64,000 bases of DNA from JAZSQZ01 sp045538175 (GCA_045538175.1 JAZSQZ010000101.1:1-64000), one strand, 5' to 3'; counted from the stretch's first letter, positions 49,406 through 58,465 are shown. Notes: generated by a model from the sequence alone, not told the origin. Numbers and translations: made by a program.

Positions 49406-51568
49406 TTATTTTCCAACTTTTTTGATTGATAGACCAATTCTCTTTTTGTCAAGGTCAACTGAAATAACTTTAACTGTAAGGATTTGACCGACACTCAATT
49501 CTTCACTTGGGTGTTTGATATATCTATCACAAATTTCAGAAATATGTACAAGTCCGTCTTGGTGGACACCGATGTCAACAAAAGCACCAAAGTCGATAAC
49601 GTTTCTTACAGTGCCTGTAAGTTCCATACCGATTGTTAAGTCTTCCATACTCATAACATCTGTTCTAAGTTGTGGGGCAGGAAGTTCGTCACGGATATCT
49701 CTACCAGGTTTAAGCAACTCTTTTACAATATCGTTAAGTGTTGGTACGCCAACGCCACAAGCTTCAGCAACAGAAATTTCGCCCTTTTCGCCGATAAGAC
49801 GTGGAAGTTCTTTTAGTTTTTCTTCTTTAATGTCTTCTTCTTTTAAGTTGAAAAGTTTTAAAAGTTTTTTAACTGCGTCATAACTTTCTGGGTGAACGCC
49901 TGTGTTATCTAAGATATTATCTTCATTTGGAATTCTTAAGAAACCTGCACATTGTACATATGCTTTTTCTCCAAGTTTTGGAACTTTTAGAAGTTGAACC
50001 CTATCAGTAAATTTGCCGTTCTTTTCTCTGTATTCAACAATCTTTTTTGCTACACCTGCGTTAAGACCTGAAACGTGTTCTAAAAGTTTGTATGAAGCAG
50101 TGTTAAGGTCAACACCGACAGAGTTAACGCAATCTTCAACAACGCCGTCTAAAACTTCGCCAAGGCGTTTTTGTGGCATATCGTGTTGATATTGTCCAAC
50201 ACCGATAGATTTTACGTCAATTTTGATAAGTTCTGCAAGTGGGTCTTGAAGACGTCTAGCGATTGAAACAGCACTTCTTTGTGTAACGTCAAAATCAGGG
50301 AATTCTTCAGCGCCTAGTTTTGATGCGCTATAAACTGAAGCACCTGCTTCGCTTACAACCATATAAGAAACTTTTTCTGGAACTTTCTTGATTAAGTTGC
50401 TAACAAAAATTTCACTTTCTTTACTTGCTGTACCATTTCCAATAGAAATAGCATCAACATTGTATTTTTTGATAAGTTCAGCGATTTTTTGTTCTGATTT
50501 TTCAATGTCGTTGTGTGGTGGAGTAGGATAAATAACAGTTGTATCGATAACTTTACCGTTTTTGTCGATAACTGCAATTTTACAACCTGTCCTATATGCT
50601 GGGTCAAGACCTAAAATTGTCTTTTCCTTAAGTGGTGGTTGCATAAGTAAAGGTTTTAAGTTTACTTCGAACATTTTGATTGCTTGTTCGTTTGCAATAT
50701 CTGTTAGGGCGTTTCTAAGTTCACGCTCTAAAGATGGTTGCAAAAGTCTATCAAAACTGTCTGCAATAACATTTTGTAAATATTCAAGGTTTGGACAATC
50801 TTTTTTGATAAAGTGTTCTGCAATTCTCTCAAGACAACTATCCCTATTTGTTTCAACAACAACTTTTAGGCAGTCTTCTTTTTCGCCACGGTTGATTGCA
50901 AGAATTCTGTGGCTTGGAATTTTTTGTGCAGGTTCTTTGTAGTTTTCATACATAGAATAAGTTGGTGCAAGTTCAGGATTTGCGTCCTTTTTGATAGATG
51001 TAACAATAATGCCTGTGTTTTGGAAAAATTCTCTTAAAATCTTTCTCATATCTGCGTCATCAGAAATCATTTCGGCAATAATGTCGCCTGCGCCAGCAAG
51101 GGCAGTTTCAACATCAGGAACTTTCTTTTCTTCGTTAACAAAAGGAAGTGCAAGTTCTTCAAGTGGTGTTTTGTCTTTTTGTTCAAAGATAACTTCTGCA
51201 AGTGGTTTTAATCCTTTTGCTTCAGCAATTGTTGCTTTTGTTTGTCTTTTTGGTCTAAATGGACGATATATATCTTCAAGTTCGGTCATTGTGTTAGCTT
51301 TTTCTAAGCTTTCCATAATTTCCGGTGTCATCTTTTCTTGTTCGGTTATAAGTTTGATGATGTCATTTTTTCTTTCTTCAAAGTTTCTAAGATAGGTTAG
51401 TCTGTCAGAAAAATCTCTTAAAACTTGGTCGTCGCAACTACCGGTCATTTCTTTACGGTATCTTGCAATAAATGGAATTGTACAACCTTCATCTAAAAGG
51501 CCGATGATGTTTCCTGCGTGGGTTTCAGTGATGTTAAATTCAGCACTTAAAATTTTAATAAAATCCAT
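49406..51568 (-). CDS. tex: Tex, S1-domain transcription accessory protein
   Basis: The protein has 720 residues, the family norm. N-terminal HTH-like helices (ETHAGNIIGLLDEGCTIPFIARYRKEMTG) are followed by a YqgF/RNase H-like domain with ILGLDPAYRTGCKIAVID, a helix-hairpin-helix part (LNTASYKLLEHVSGLNAGVAKKI) and a C-terminal S1 RNA-binding domain (TGTVRNVIDFGAFVDIG). Tex acts on transcription complexes and nucleic acid processing. AAAGGAG precedes the ATG. Its own promoter, TTGCCA-17-TAGTAT, lies just upstream (about 51595-51625), so it does not depend on the small-RNA gene further up. Confidence 0.95.
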   Translation of the reverse strand: MDFIKILSAEFNITETHAGNIIGLLDEGCTIPFIARYRKEMTGSCDDQVLRDFSDRLTYLRNFEERKNDIIKLITEQEKMTPEIMESLEKANTMTELEDIYRPFRPKRQTKATIAEAKGLKPLAEVIFEQKDKTPLEELALPFVNEEKKVPDVETALAGAGDIIAEMISDDADMRKILREFFQNTGIIVTSIKKDANPELAPTYSMYENYKEPAQKIPSHRILAINRGEKEDCLKVVVETNRDSCLERIAEHFIKKDCPNLEYLQNVIADSFDRLLQPSLERELRNALTDIANEQAIKMFEVNLKPLLMQPPLKEKTILGLDPAYRTGCKIAVIDKNGKVIDTTVIYPTPPHNDIEKSEQKIAELIKKYNVDAISIGNGTASKESEIFVSNLIKKVPEKVSYMVVSEAGASVYSASKLGAEEFPDFDVTQRSAVSIARRLQDPLAELIKIDVKSIGVGQYQHDMPQKRLGEVLDGVVEDCVNSVGVDLNTASYKLLEHVSGLNAGVAKKIVEYREKNGKFTDRVQLLKVPKLGEKAYVQCAGFLRIPNEDNILDNTGVHPESYDAVKKLLKLFNLKEEDIKEEKLKELPRLIGEKGEISVAEACGVGVPTLNDIVKELLKPGRDIRDELPAPQLRTDVMSMEDLTIGMELTGTVRNVIDFGAFVDIGVHQDGLVHISEICDRYIKHPSEELSVGQILTVKVISVDLDKKRIGLSIKKVGK

Positions 51569-51654
51569 AATGTCTCCTTTAAATTGCTTTTTTTATACTA
51601 ACACCAAAATTTGACTTTGGCAAACAAATTGACCTAAAAAGTGGGTTTTAAAAA

Positions 51655-51798
51655 CAAAAAACCACTAGCATAAAACTAGTGGTTTGATGGAAACTATCCG
51701 GGTTTTTGAAACCCATAATATTATTTATTATACACTCTAGGATTTTCCATCTGGTTGCCACATATTGCGCAACTCTCTTGTTCAAGAACTACGAGTGC
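51655..51798 (-). ncRNA. Candidate small RNA gene 1 between tex and the HAD gene
   Basis: A perfect promoter (51805-51833) and a perfect intrinsic terminator (ACTAGTGGTTT/AAACCACTAG arms at 51658-51685 with T-run) bound about 144 bases with no credible gene. Inside are GATGGAAA with TTTCCATC and ATCC with GGAT, enclosing GGGTTT/AAACCC, plus CTTG/CAAG and GTTGC/GCAAC hairpins. CACTC near the 5' end can pair with GAGTG, which would compete with or knot through the main helix. I could not assign it to 6S, SRP, RNase P, tmRNA or a known riboswitch. An eight-codon open frame (MWQPDGKS) is present but probably chance. Confidence 0.75.
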
Positions 51799-51804
51799 TT
51801 TTAA

Positions 51805-51833
51805 ATTATATTTGTAGGAGAAACAAATGTCAA
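51805..51833 (-). promoter_or_regulatory. Consensus promoter of small RNA 1
   Basis: Minus strand TTGACA (51828-51833), 17 bases, TATAAT (51805-51810). Both boxes are perfect. Confidence 0.92.
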
Positions 51834-51842
51834 GACTTTTAA

Positions 51843-51921
51843 AAGACAAAAAATAAAAACAATGCCCCACGGGCTAAGATGTTTTATCTGCCCATTCATT
51901 GATACTAAGTATCGCATTGTT
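51843..51921 (-). ncRNA. Candidate small RNA gene 2, three-helix fold
   Basis: On the minus strand the RNA would start at the 5' arm of AAAACAATGC (51914-51924) and end at GCATTGTTTT (51856-51865), a closing helix of about ten pairs followed by a T-rich tract (51843-51855). Within it, GATAC-TTA-GTATC forms one hairpin. GGGCAGAT and ATCTTAGCCC form another. The whole unit is about 80 bases and looks like a compact three-way junction ending in a terminator. No ORF is present. Its promoter is at 51928-51956. Small RNA gene 1 begins directly downstream. Confidence 0.72.
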
Positions 51922-51927
51922 TTTAGT

Positions 51928-51956
51928 AGTATAGTGATTATATATGTTTTTGTCAA
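51928..51956 (-). promoter_or_regulatory. Consensus promoter of small RNA 2
   Basis: Minus strand TTGACA (51951-51956), 17 bases, TATACT (51928-51933), with the start point predicted near 51921, at the first base of the closing helix. Confidence 0.9.
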
Positions 51957-52015
51957 TATCTATTTTAAGTCACTTTATGATAAAGAGAGCGAAATTGAGT
52001 TGTGATAATTTTTTG

Positions 52016-52672
52016 TTATTTTCTTAAACAGTCAAGTTTTTTGTCTTTAAAATCTTTAACGGTAAATGTGCAAAGTTTGTTTAAGTCTTTTTTGTGATTT
52101 TTATTGAATTTGTTGTTTACACCGATACATTCGATACCATACTCGACTGCTGTTTTGATGGCTGAATAGGAATCTTCAAAAAACAAAACTGACTCTTTAT
52201 CTGTTTTTAAAAGTTTAAGACAGGTTTCATAAAATTCTGGAGTGTTTTTAGATATTTTTAAACCATTTTCTGTATAAATTTCTTCAAAGAAATCTATATC
52301 AAAATGTTTTAATGCTATTTTTAACAAGTCTGAATCTGTTGCTGATGCAATAACTAATCTTTTTCCTTGTTCCTTTAAATTGACAAGAAATTCTCTTGCT
52401 TGTTTTATTATTTTAATTTTATGGGTGTAAAAGTAAGCCATTTGACTTTTCCAATGTTCTAAAAGGTTGTAACAATCATCTTCAACTTGAAAAATTTTGA
52501 TTACTTTTCTTGCTTTTTCAAGGTTGTTTCCACCGTGAATTAAGCCATTTAATCGGTTGTCTGGTTTGATACCATAATGCTTGTAAGATAATTTTTCTAT
52601 TGTTTTTTTCCAAAAACCTAAAGAATCCACTAATGTACTATCAAAATCAAATATCATTACATCTTTTTCCAT
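52016..52672 (-). CDS. HAD-superfamily phosphatase
   Basis: The protein has 218 residues. HAD motif I is DFDSTLVDS (nucleophile Asp9 or 11), a helical cap follows (about 17-85), motif II is IASATDSD, and motif IV is LFFEDSYSAIKTA. This matches the beta-phosphoglucomutase-like subgroup, which acts on sugar phosphates or phosphonates. GCAGGAG precedes the ATG. It lies between the GtrB-like gene and the small-RNA cluster. Confidence 0.87.
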   Translation of the reverse strand: MEKDVMIFDFDSTLVDSLGFWKKTIEKLSYKHYGIKPDNRLNGLIHGGNNLEKARKVIKIFQVEDDCYNLLEHWKSQMAYFYTHKIKIIKQAREFLVNLKEQGKRLVIASATDSDLLKIALKHFDIDFFEEIYTENGLKISKNTPEFYETCLKLLKTDKESVLFFEDSYSAIKTAVEYGIECIGVNNKFNKNHKKDLNKLCTFTVKDFKDKKLDCLRK

Positions 52673-52719
52673 ACATTACTCCTGCTGTTAATATGATAAT
52701 TCTTTTTGATTTTATGGAA

Positions 52720-53664
52720 TTATTTAAGTTCTTCTTCGATGATATATCTTGGTCTTTGTTTTGTTTCGATATATGTTTTTCCAACATAAATTCCAACAAG
52801 ACCTAGGCAACCCAAAATTATGCCAACCATTAAAGTTATAAATGAAAGTATAACCCAAAGGGAAGACAAGTGAATTGTAAACATCAAAACAAGTGTTGTT
52901 ACAAAACTTACAAAACCTAACATACAAAAAACAATTCCAAGGGTCAAAATCAAAAACAAAGGTTTTATGCTAAAAGAGGTTATGCCGTCAATTGCAAAGT
53001 TAAGCATTTTCTTTAATGGGTATTTGCTTTCCCCTGCAAATCTTTCACCCCTTTCATATTCGACTGTTGTTGACTTAAACCCAACTTGTGGGACAATTCC
53101 ACGAAGGAATAAATTCTTTTCAGTAAATTGCAAAACACCATCGAGTGCAGTTTTACTTAAAAGTCTATAATCAGCGTGATTAAAAACTGTATCAACGCCC
53201 ATTTTTTTCATAATTTTGTAGAAGGCTTCTGCTGTGCCTTTTTTAAACTTTGTGTCTTTTTTTCTAGAACTTCTAACACCATATACAACATCATATCCGT
53301 TAAGATACTCTTTTACCATTTCGTCAATTGCGTTGATGTCATCTTGAAGGTCAGCGTCCATAGAAATTGTCATATCTGCGTACTTATTTGCAGTTTCAAG
53401 CCCTGCAACAAGTGCTGCTTGGTGACCACGGTTGCGGCTTAAAGTAATTCCACAAAACATACTGTTTTGTTTGTTTAGGTCTTTTATAATTTCCCAAGTT
53501 TTGTCCTTTGAGCCATCGTTTACAAAAAGTACACGACTTTTTTCACTTATAAGTTTTTGCTCCATAAGTGCTGTTAATTTTTCGTTTAATCTTTTTGAAG
53601 TTTCGCCCAAAACTTCTTCTTCGTTGTAGCAAGGTACAACAACATATAAAGTATTATTCTTCAA
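52720..53664 (-). CDS. GtrB/CsbB-like polyprenyl-phosphate glycosyltransferase
   Basis: The protein has 314 residues. The GT2 domain has VVVPCYNEEEVL, VNDGSKDKTW, TLSRNRGHQAAL and SMDADLQD (DxD), and the C-terminus has two transmembrane helices (about 232-256 and 265-292). It would charge undecaprenyl phosphate with a sugar at the inner face of the membrane. It follows the GtrA-like gene by an 11-base overlap and faces away from a YfhO-type gene. Those three functions form the known CsbB-GtcA-YfhO route that decorates lipoteichoic acid or other polymers. Confidence 0.9.
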   Translation of the reverse strand: MKNNTLYVVVPCYNEEEVLGETSKRLNEKLTALMEQKLISEKSRVLFVNDGSKDKTWEIIKDLNKQNSMFCGITLSRNRGHQAALVAGLETANKYADMTISMDADLQDDINAIDEMVKEYLNGYDVVYGVRSSRKKDTKFKKGTAEAFYKIMKKMGVDTVFNHADYRLLSKTALDGVLQFTEKNLFLRGIVPQVGFKSTTVEYERGERFAGESKYPLKKMLNFAIDGITSFSIKPLFLILTLGIVFCMLGFVSFVTTLVLMFTIHLSSLWVILSFITLMVGIILGCLGLVGIYVGKTYIETKQRPRYIIEEELK

Positions 53665-54199
53665 CGGTTAACTCCTTTTTTTCTTTGTCTTTAAAAACAA
53701 AAATCTTTCTTGTGATGTAGTTATAAACGAGCACAATCAAAGTCATAACAATTTTAACAATCCACTCGTTGATTCCAAGCAAGTTGAATCCTAAAAACAT
53801 ACCTAGCATATGAAGACCAAGGTCAATTGCAGAAAGAAAAGTAAACAACAAAAAGCCTTTTGTGCTTTTAGAATTGCCCTTGTTTCCAAAAACAAATATG
53901 ATTGAAAAGATGTAGTTAAACACAAGTCCAATCAAAAAGCCAACTGCTGTGCCAACAATGGTCGAAATGGTGCTAGGGCTTATTGTTGCCCCATAAAAAA
54001 CATTAAAAAATGAAGGGTAGTTTGCAGGTTGAAAGATATACAAAGTTACCCCCATAAAAAACATATCAATAACAGTTGCCAAACCACCGATGATTACAAA
54101 TCTTATTATTTCGTAAAAAGTTGGGTGAGCATTTAAAAAATTAAAAAGTTTTTTAATAAGTCCCACTTTTTCTTGTTTTTCTTCTATTTTATTTTCCAT
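53654..54199 (-). CDS. GtrA/GtcA-like flippase
   Basis: The protein has 181 residues with four transmembrane segments (about 30-52, 75-100, 105-128, 133-160) in the GtrA arrangement, including RFVIIGGLATVIDM and YITRKIFVF. It is thought to flip the lipid-linked sugar made by its partner. The ATG has a TTTAAT element six bases upstream and no clear ribosome site, a weaker leaderless candidate. It is translationally coupled to the glycosyltransferase. Confidence 0.85.
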   Translation of the reverse strand: MENKIEEKQEKVGLIKKLFNFLNAHPTFYEIIRFVIIGGLATVIDMFFMGVTLYIFQPANYPSFFNVFYGATISPSTISTIVGTAVGFLIGLVFNYIFSIIFVFGNKGNSKSTKGFLLFTFLSAIDLGLHMLGMFLGFNLLGINEWIVKIVMTLIVLVYNYITRKIFVFKDKEKKELTVEE

Positions 54200-54304
54200 A
54201 ATTTAATTAAACACTAAAAGCAAAAAAAAGTAAAGCAAAGATAACTATTTGTTTGTTTTATATGGGTAATTATTGTATAATTTTATTTGTATAAGGATAA
54301 TGAA

Positions 54305-57034
54305 ATGACAAAGGTAAAAAGTTTTATAAAACAAAAATATGTTTATTTTATTATAGCAGGTTTGTTTGTTTTGTTTTCTGTTGTGGCAGATGCCATAATG
54401 GGTATTTTTCCTTTTGGACCAAACACGGTTGCAACTTATGATGCATGGCATCAAGTGTGCCCGTTATATAATTTGATATTTGACTTTTTTGAAGGCAAAT
54501 CAACATTGTTTTATTCAACAAATGTTGGTGGCGGAATAAACACTTTTGGTGTTTTAACATATTACATTGTAAGTCCGTTTAGCGTTTTCTTTTTAATGTT
54601 TGGTAGGGGTGGACTTTACTTTGCATATGGCTTTGTGCTTTTGTTAAAAACAATCACAACAGCAATCGTTGCTTGTTTCTTTATAAGAAAAGTTTTTAAA
54701 AATGTAAACAAGGTTTATCAAATTGTCTTGTCAGTTTTATATGCAACAGGTGGTTACTTTGTTTTTTTGCACACTTGGATAACCTGGATTGACTTTATGA
54801 TTTATATGCCACTTTTGTTTTTGGCATACAAAAACTTAATTGAAAACGAAAAGATTTTACCATTTGCAATTGTTATGGCTTTGCTTATTTTCACTTGCTT
54901 TGGTATCGGTAGTTTTTCATTTATAATTTTGTTTGTTTTGTTTGTTGCGTATAGCCTTATCTGTCTTGACAAGGAAAAACAAAAAAGGGTTCTAACAAAC
55001 ACGGTTTTAGGTCTTATTGTTGCAATAGGTATTGCTTTGTTTTTGCTTGTACCTAGTTTTCTTCAATACCTAGGTTCTTCAAGAACAGGTGGATTTTTTG
55101 AAACACTTTTTACAAAACCTGTTTTTAATGAGCACACATCCGATAAACTTGCAACTGTTGTTGGCGACGGACTTATGTTGCTTTTTGCAATTATATATGT
55201 TGTAAAGTGTGATAAAAAAGACAACAAAAATAAATTCTTAATCTTTGCCCTTGTGCTTCTTTTAATACCTGTAATCGTTGACGAAGCAAATGTGCTTTTA
55301 AATATGGGCTCATACAACGGTTATCCTTTTAGATTAGGTTTTGTATATTCGTTTTTGATTTTTTATATGGCTTCAAAACTTATAAACGACAAGTGGCAAG
55401 TTTTTGATGAAAGCACAAATTCAAACAAAAAACACTTAATCGATTTTATAATTATTTCTGCAATATATTTGGTGGTTCTTGTTTTGGTTTTCTTGGTACT
55501 TGGCCCAATACTATCGCAATTCTTAGCAAATCAAACAGCATCTTGGGGAGTTCTTGGTTGTTACTTGCTTGTGCTTGCCCTTCTTATAATCCCAGCAGGC
55601 CTAGTTTTGATAAATGCTAAAACTAAGGGTTTAAGTAAGAAAGTCTTAACAATTGCTATGTGTGTGATAACAGGTTTGCAAGTGTTTGTAAACTATGGTT
55701 TTGGTGTGTATGGCAGTGTTTTAAGTTACAAAACAATTTCGTCAGTTTCGCAAATGTTAAAAGAAAACAACATCACAACACAAAATACCCTAAAAGATTC
55801 TGCAGAAATCTTAAGCAGAAACGCACACCTTGATGTAGGCACAAAATCATATTCGATTTTCTCATCTTCAACTGACAATTATTTGTTAGACCTAAAATCA
55901 CCTTTTAGTTATGTCAACAACAACACAGGTGTTTCTTCATATGGTGGCACAATCATAAGCGATGCAATCTTTGGTTACGATTATGTCTTAAGCGACAAAA
56001 TGGAAACAAGGCCTAACTTAGAGTTTGTCGACAGTTTCACCGAAAACGGACTTACTTGTTATCTTTACAAAAACACACTTGTCTTAAATGGTGGCCTTGT
56101 CGTAAATGATGACTTTTCGTACGAAGCAAACAAAGACTGTATTAAGTTTACAAACAATTTTTACAACTTGCTCGGTGGAGACGGGGAAGTCATAAAAGAG
56201 TATCCACTTTTTGAAGGCGATGTTGTTGATATTAAATACAACAACTTAAAACTTACCACCTTAGACGAAAAATATCAATTTGATATTATCGATGAAAACA
56301 AGGAAGGTTATATAACACTTAGTTATACTGCCACAAAAGATAGCATTATCTATTTGTTTACAAACGAAAAAGATGTCGACAAAATCTATACTTTAACTCA
56401 AAAACAAGAAGTGGAAGGTTTTAGGACAGTTTCTTATTCGCTTGAAGCTTGCCTAAACGACCTAGGTTATGTAAAAGCAGGAGAAACAATTTCGCTTGAC
56501 CTAAGATTTGTCGAAAGTGTAAGTTTTGATAAAACAGGCGAAAGTTCTTTGCGTTTTGCAACTCTTGATTATATAGGGGCTAAAAATGTTATAGAGGCAG
56601 TAAAAAACAACACTAGCCTAGAAGTATCTACAAAGAAAGATGGTTTTACTGTTTCAACAACACAAACTGATAATACTAAAAAACTTATCTTTCCACACCC
56701 TTATAGCGAAAATTATGTTTGCACAGTCAATGGCAAAAATGTCGAAATCAAAAACAACAACGGTTTTATCGAAATCGACTTAAACGAAGGCGAAAACAAA
56801 ATCGAATTAACTTATAAAAACAAGTACACAAAACTTATGCTTGTATGCCTAGTTGTAGGCGTTGTCTTGGTTACTTGTGTCTTACTTGTTACAAAATTCT
56901 TCAAAGAAAAAATTATGAAAATTTCTTTCATCGTAAGATATTTGTCAATTGCACTTGCTGTTGTCCTTGTCGCATTTTTCTATGTTTTCCCATTCTTCAC
57001 AATGCTTGTAAAAATGTGCCTAGGTGTTTTTTAA
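54305..57034 (+). CDS. YfhO-family membrane glycosyltransferase
   Basis: The protein has 909 residues. About twelve transmembrane helices in the first 480 residues and one or two at the end enclose a large extracytoplasmic domain (about 490-845). The family trait FGPNTVATYDAWHQVCP, with an Asp just after the first helix, fits GT-C-type enzymes. YfhO adds the flipped sugar to lipoteichoic acid or similar polymers. AAGGAT before ATG 54305 sets the start. It is divergent from the GtrA-GtrB pair, and all three probably work in one pathway. Confidence 0.85.
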   Translation: MTKVKSFIKQKYVYFIIAGLFVLFSVVADAIMGIFPFGPNTVATYDAWHQVCPLYNLIFDFFEGKSTLFYSTNVGGGINTFGVLTYYIVSPFSVFFLMFGRGGLYFAYGFVLLLKTITTAIVACFFIRKVFKNVNKVYQIVLSVLYATGGYFVFLHTWITWIDFMIYMPLLFLAYKNLIENEKILPFAIVMALLIFTCFGIGSFSFIILFVLFVAYSLICLDKEKQKRVLTNTVLGLIVAIGIALFLLVPSFLQYLGSSRTGGFFETLFTKPVFNEHTSDKLATVVGDGLMLLFAIIYVVKCDKKDNKNKFLIFALVLLLIPVIVDEANVLLNMGSYNGYPFRLGFVYSFLIFYMASKLINDKWQVFDESTNSNKKHLIDFIIISAIYLVVLVLVFLVLGPILSQFLANQTASWGVLGCYLLVLALLIIPAGLVLINAKTKGLSKKVLTIAMCVITGLQVFVNYGFGVYGSVLSYKTISSVSQMLKENNITTQNTLKDSAEILSRNAHLDVGTKSYSIFSSSTDNYLLDLKSPFSYVNNNTGVSSYGGTIISDAIFGYDYVLSDKMETRPNLEFVDSFTENGLTCYLYKNTLVLNGGLVVNDDFSYEANKDCIKFTNNFYNLLGGDGEVIKEYPLFEGDVVDIKYNNLKLTTLDEKYQFDIIDENKEGYITLSYTATKDSIIYLFTNEKDVDKIYTLTQKQEVEGFRTVSYSLEACLNDLGYVKAGETISLDLRFVESVSFDKTGESSLRFATLDYIGAKNVIEAVKNNTSLEVSTKKDGFTVSTTQTDNTKKLIFPHPYSENYVCTVNGKNVEIKNNNGFIEIDLNEGENKIELTYKNKYTKLMLVCLVVGVVLVTCVLLVTKFFKEKIMKISFIVRYLSIALAVVLVAFFYVFPFFTMLVKMCLGVF

Positions 57035-57106
57035 GTGTTAGGGGTTGACAAAGTTTTTTAAAAATATATTATTAAAGTATAAACCTTAAGGACAAAAGAG
57101 AATATT

Positions 57107-57538
57107 ATGAAAAAAGAAAAAAATAAGTTACAGTTTAGATTTGGACTTTTTAAGAAAACTTACTTTTTTGAAACTGATGTTTTTGGTTTGGTTTTTGAAA
57201 AAGGTCCAAGGGCTGTTTGTATTTATATTACAGACAGAAAACACTCAGTTATATTTGCTGCAATTCCTATGGGCTATGATAAAAACTTAAGAAGATTTTT
57301 ATTCACTGTTGGCTACAACGAAGAAGAACAAGTTTTTACCGTTGAAGTTGGCGTTTTAAAAATCTTGATTGATGTTAAGAATTGCAGAGTTACTTCAAAC
57401 AAAAATGCAAAAGTTTTTGGCTCAGAAATTTGGGGATACGAATGCTCAATTCCATGGACAACCGATTTTGAAAAGTATTTCAAGGGAGAAAAAGATGAGA
57501 GTAGTTTACATTCACCATGCAAACAGACAGAAGGGTAA
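57107..57538 (+). CDS. Hypothetical beta-rich protein (143 residues)
   Basis: A basic start is followed by strands (TYFFETDVFGLVFEKG, VIFAAIPMGY, RFLFTVGYNE) and no recognised motif. TTGACA with a -10-like ATTATT 17 bases on lies at 57047-57078, and AAGGA precedes the ATG by ten to fourteen bases. Its 3' end overlaps the next gene by 44 bases in another frame, which is unusual. The end could be a read-over of a shorter protein. Confidence 0.6.
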   Translation: MKKEKNKLQFRFGLFKKTYFFETDVFGLVFEKGPRAVCIYITDRKHSVIFAAIPMGYDKNLRRFLFTVGYNEEEQVFTVEVGVLKILIDVKNCRVTSNKNAKVFGSEIWGYECSIPWTTDFEKYFKGEKDESSLHSPCKQTEG

Positions 57539-57974
57539 TCCATCTACCCAAGACGATGGCATAAGCGAAGTTGGTTTAAAAGATTTAGAAGTTACAAAAC
57601 AACTTTTAAATATGGCAAATCAAAAACACAAGATTTCAACGATTTATACTTCACAATTTTTTAGATGCACAAAAACTGCAGAAGTTATAAATGGCGACAT
57701 CAGGGCAAAAGTTATTGTTGACACAAGGCTTGACGAGATGGGCTCAGTTGAAAGAGAAACTTGGGTTGACACACAAAAAAGGTTACACGAATTTTTAGAC
57801 GAAATCATAGAAAAGCACGATGATAGCGACACTGTTGTTTGTGTTACAAGTGGCATAAATTTGGGTGCTTTTGTTCAAAAGTCACTAAACCTAAAGGCTT
57901 CTAGCGATTTTCCTATGTATGGCGTGCCTAGTTGTTCGCCTATAGTTTTCGAATTTAAAAAGGGTGATAGATGA
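57495..57974 (+). CDS. Histidine-phosphatase-like protein with altered active site
   Basis: The protein has 159 residues. The core follows histidine phosphatases (phosphoglycerate mutase type): VGLKDLEVTKQLLN, TIYTSQFFRCTKTAEVI, an acidic DEM and a late VTSGINLG in place of VxHG. The RHG motif is replaced by HHAN, and the second His is missing from the late motif, so catalysis is doubtful. AAGGGAG before ATG 57495 sets the start. The longer frame from 57369 has no ribosome site. It overlaps its neighbours on both sides. Confidence 0.65.
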   Translation: MRVVYIHHANRQKGNPSTQDDGISEVGLKDLEVTKQLLNMANQKHKISTIYTSQFFRCTKTAEVINGDIRAKVIVDTRLDEMGSVERETWVDTQKRLHEFLDEIIEKHDDSDTVVCVTSGINLGAFVQKSLNLKASSDFPMYGVPSCSPIVFEFKKGDR

Positions 57975-58465
57975 AAAATATTATAATCTGTGGTACAGTC
58001 GGTACGGGCAAGGCCACAATTTCAAAAAAACTTTCAAAGGAATTTAAGCTTACTTACCTTAACGATTGGCAACTCTTTCACGAAATGGGTATGGGGAAGG
58101 TTCCTAGTTCAAAAGTCTTTTCAAAAATTATGTTTGAGTTTTTAAGGGATAAAGAAAAGATTGTCTTAGACCTTGATATGTCGATTATGCCAAAAGATTA
58201 TAGGGCGCTAAATTTTGATTGTATGGTTTACTACATCGGCTTTGTGTCAGTAGACCTTAAAACCTTAACTCAAAAACTTTACGAAGGCGATATTCAAAAT
58301 ATGGTTATGGCAAAAAGGAAGGCAAAGTATCTTTTAAAGTGTGGAAAGAAACTTTGTAGAGAATGCAAAAAGTACAACCTTCCGTTTATCGAAATAAAAG
58401 AAGATAAAGACAAATCTATAAAACAAATTTTAAACACTATAAGAGAAGAAATAAAAGGGGAATAA
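57971..58465 (+). CDS. P-loop kinase-like protein
   Basis: The protein has 164 residues. Walker A is GTVGTGKAT (8-16), with Ala where Ser or Thr usually binds Mg2+ before the final Thr. The rest resembles small nucleoside or shikimate-kinase-like proteins (LVLDLDMSIMPKDYRALNFDC, KRKAKYLLK) and has a Cys-containing C-terminal helix. The ATG overlaps the previous stop (ATGA), so it is coupled. A terminator overlaps its end. The substrate is unknown. Confidence 0.65.
   Translation: MKNIIICGTVGTGKATISKKLSKEFKLTYLNDWQLFHEMGMGKVPSSKVFSKIMFEFLRDKEKIVLDLDMSIMPKDYRALNFDCMVYYIGFVSVDLKTLTQKLYEGDIQNMVMAKRKAKYLLKCGKKLCRECKKYNLPFIEIKEDKDKSIKQILNTIREEIKGE

Noticed and set aside
51655..51798. Small RNA 1 as a tex leader attenuator
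   Set aside because: It ends in a strong terminator, and tex has its own TTGCCA-17-TAGTAT promoter after it, so a separate RNA gene is simpler.
57369..57494. Longer start for the histidine-phosphatase-like protein
   Set aside because: It would overlap the upstream gene by 170 bases and has no ribosome site. AAGGGAG precedes ATG 57495.
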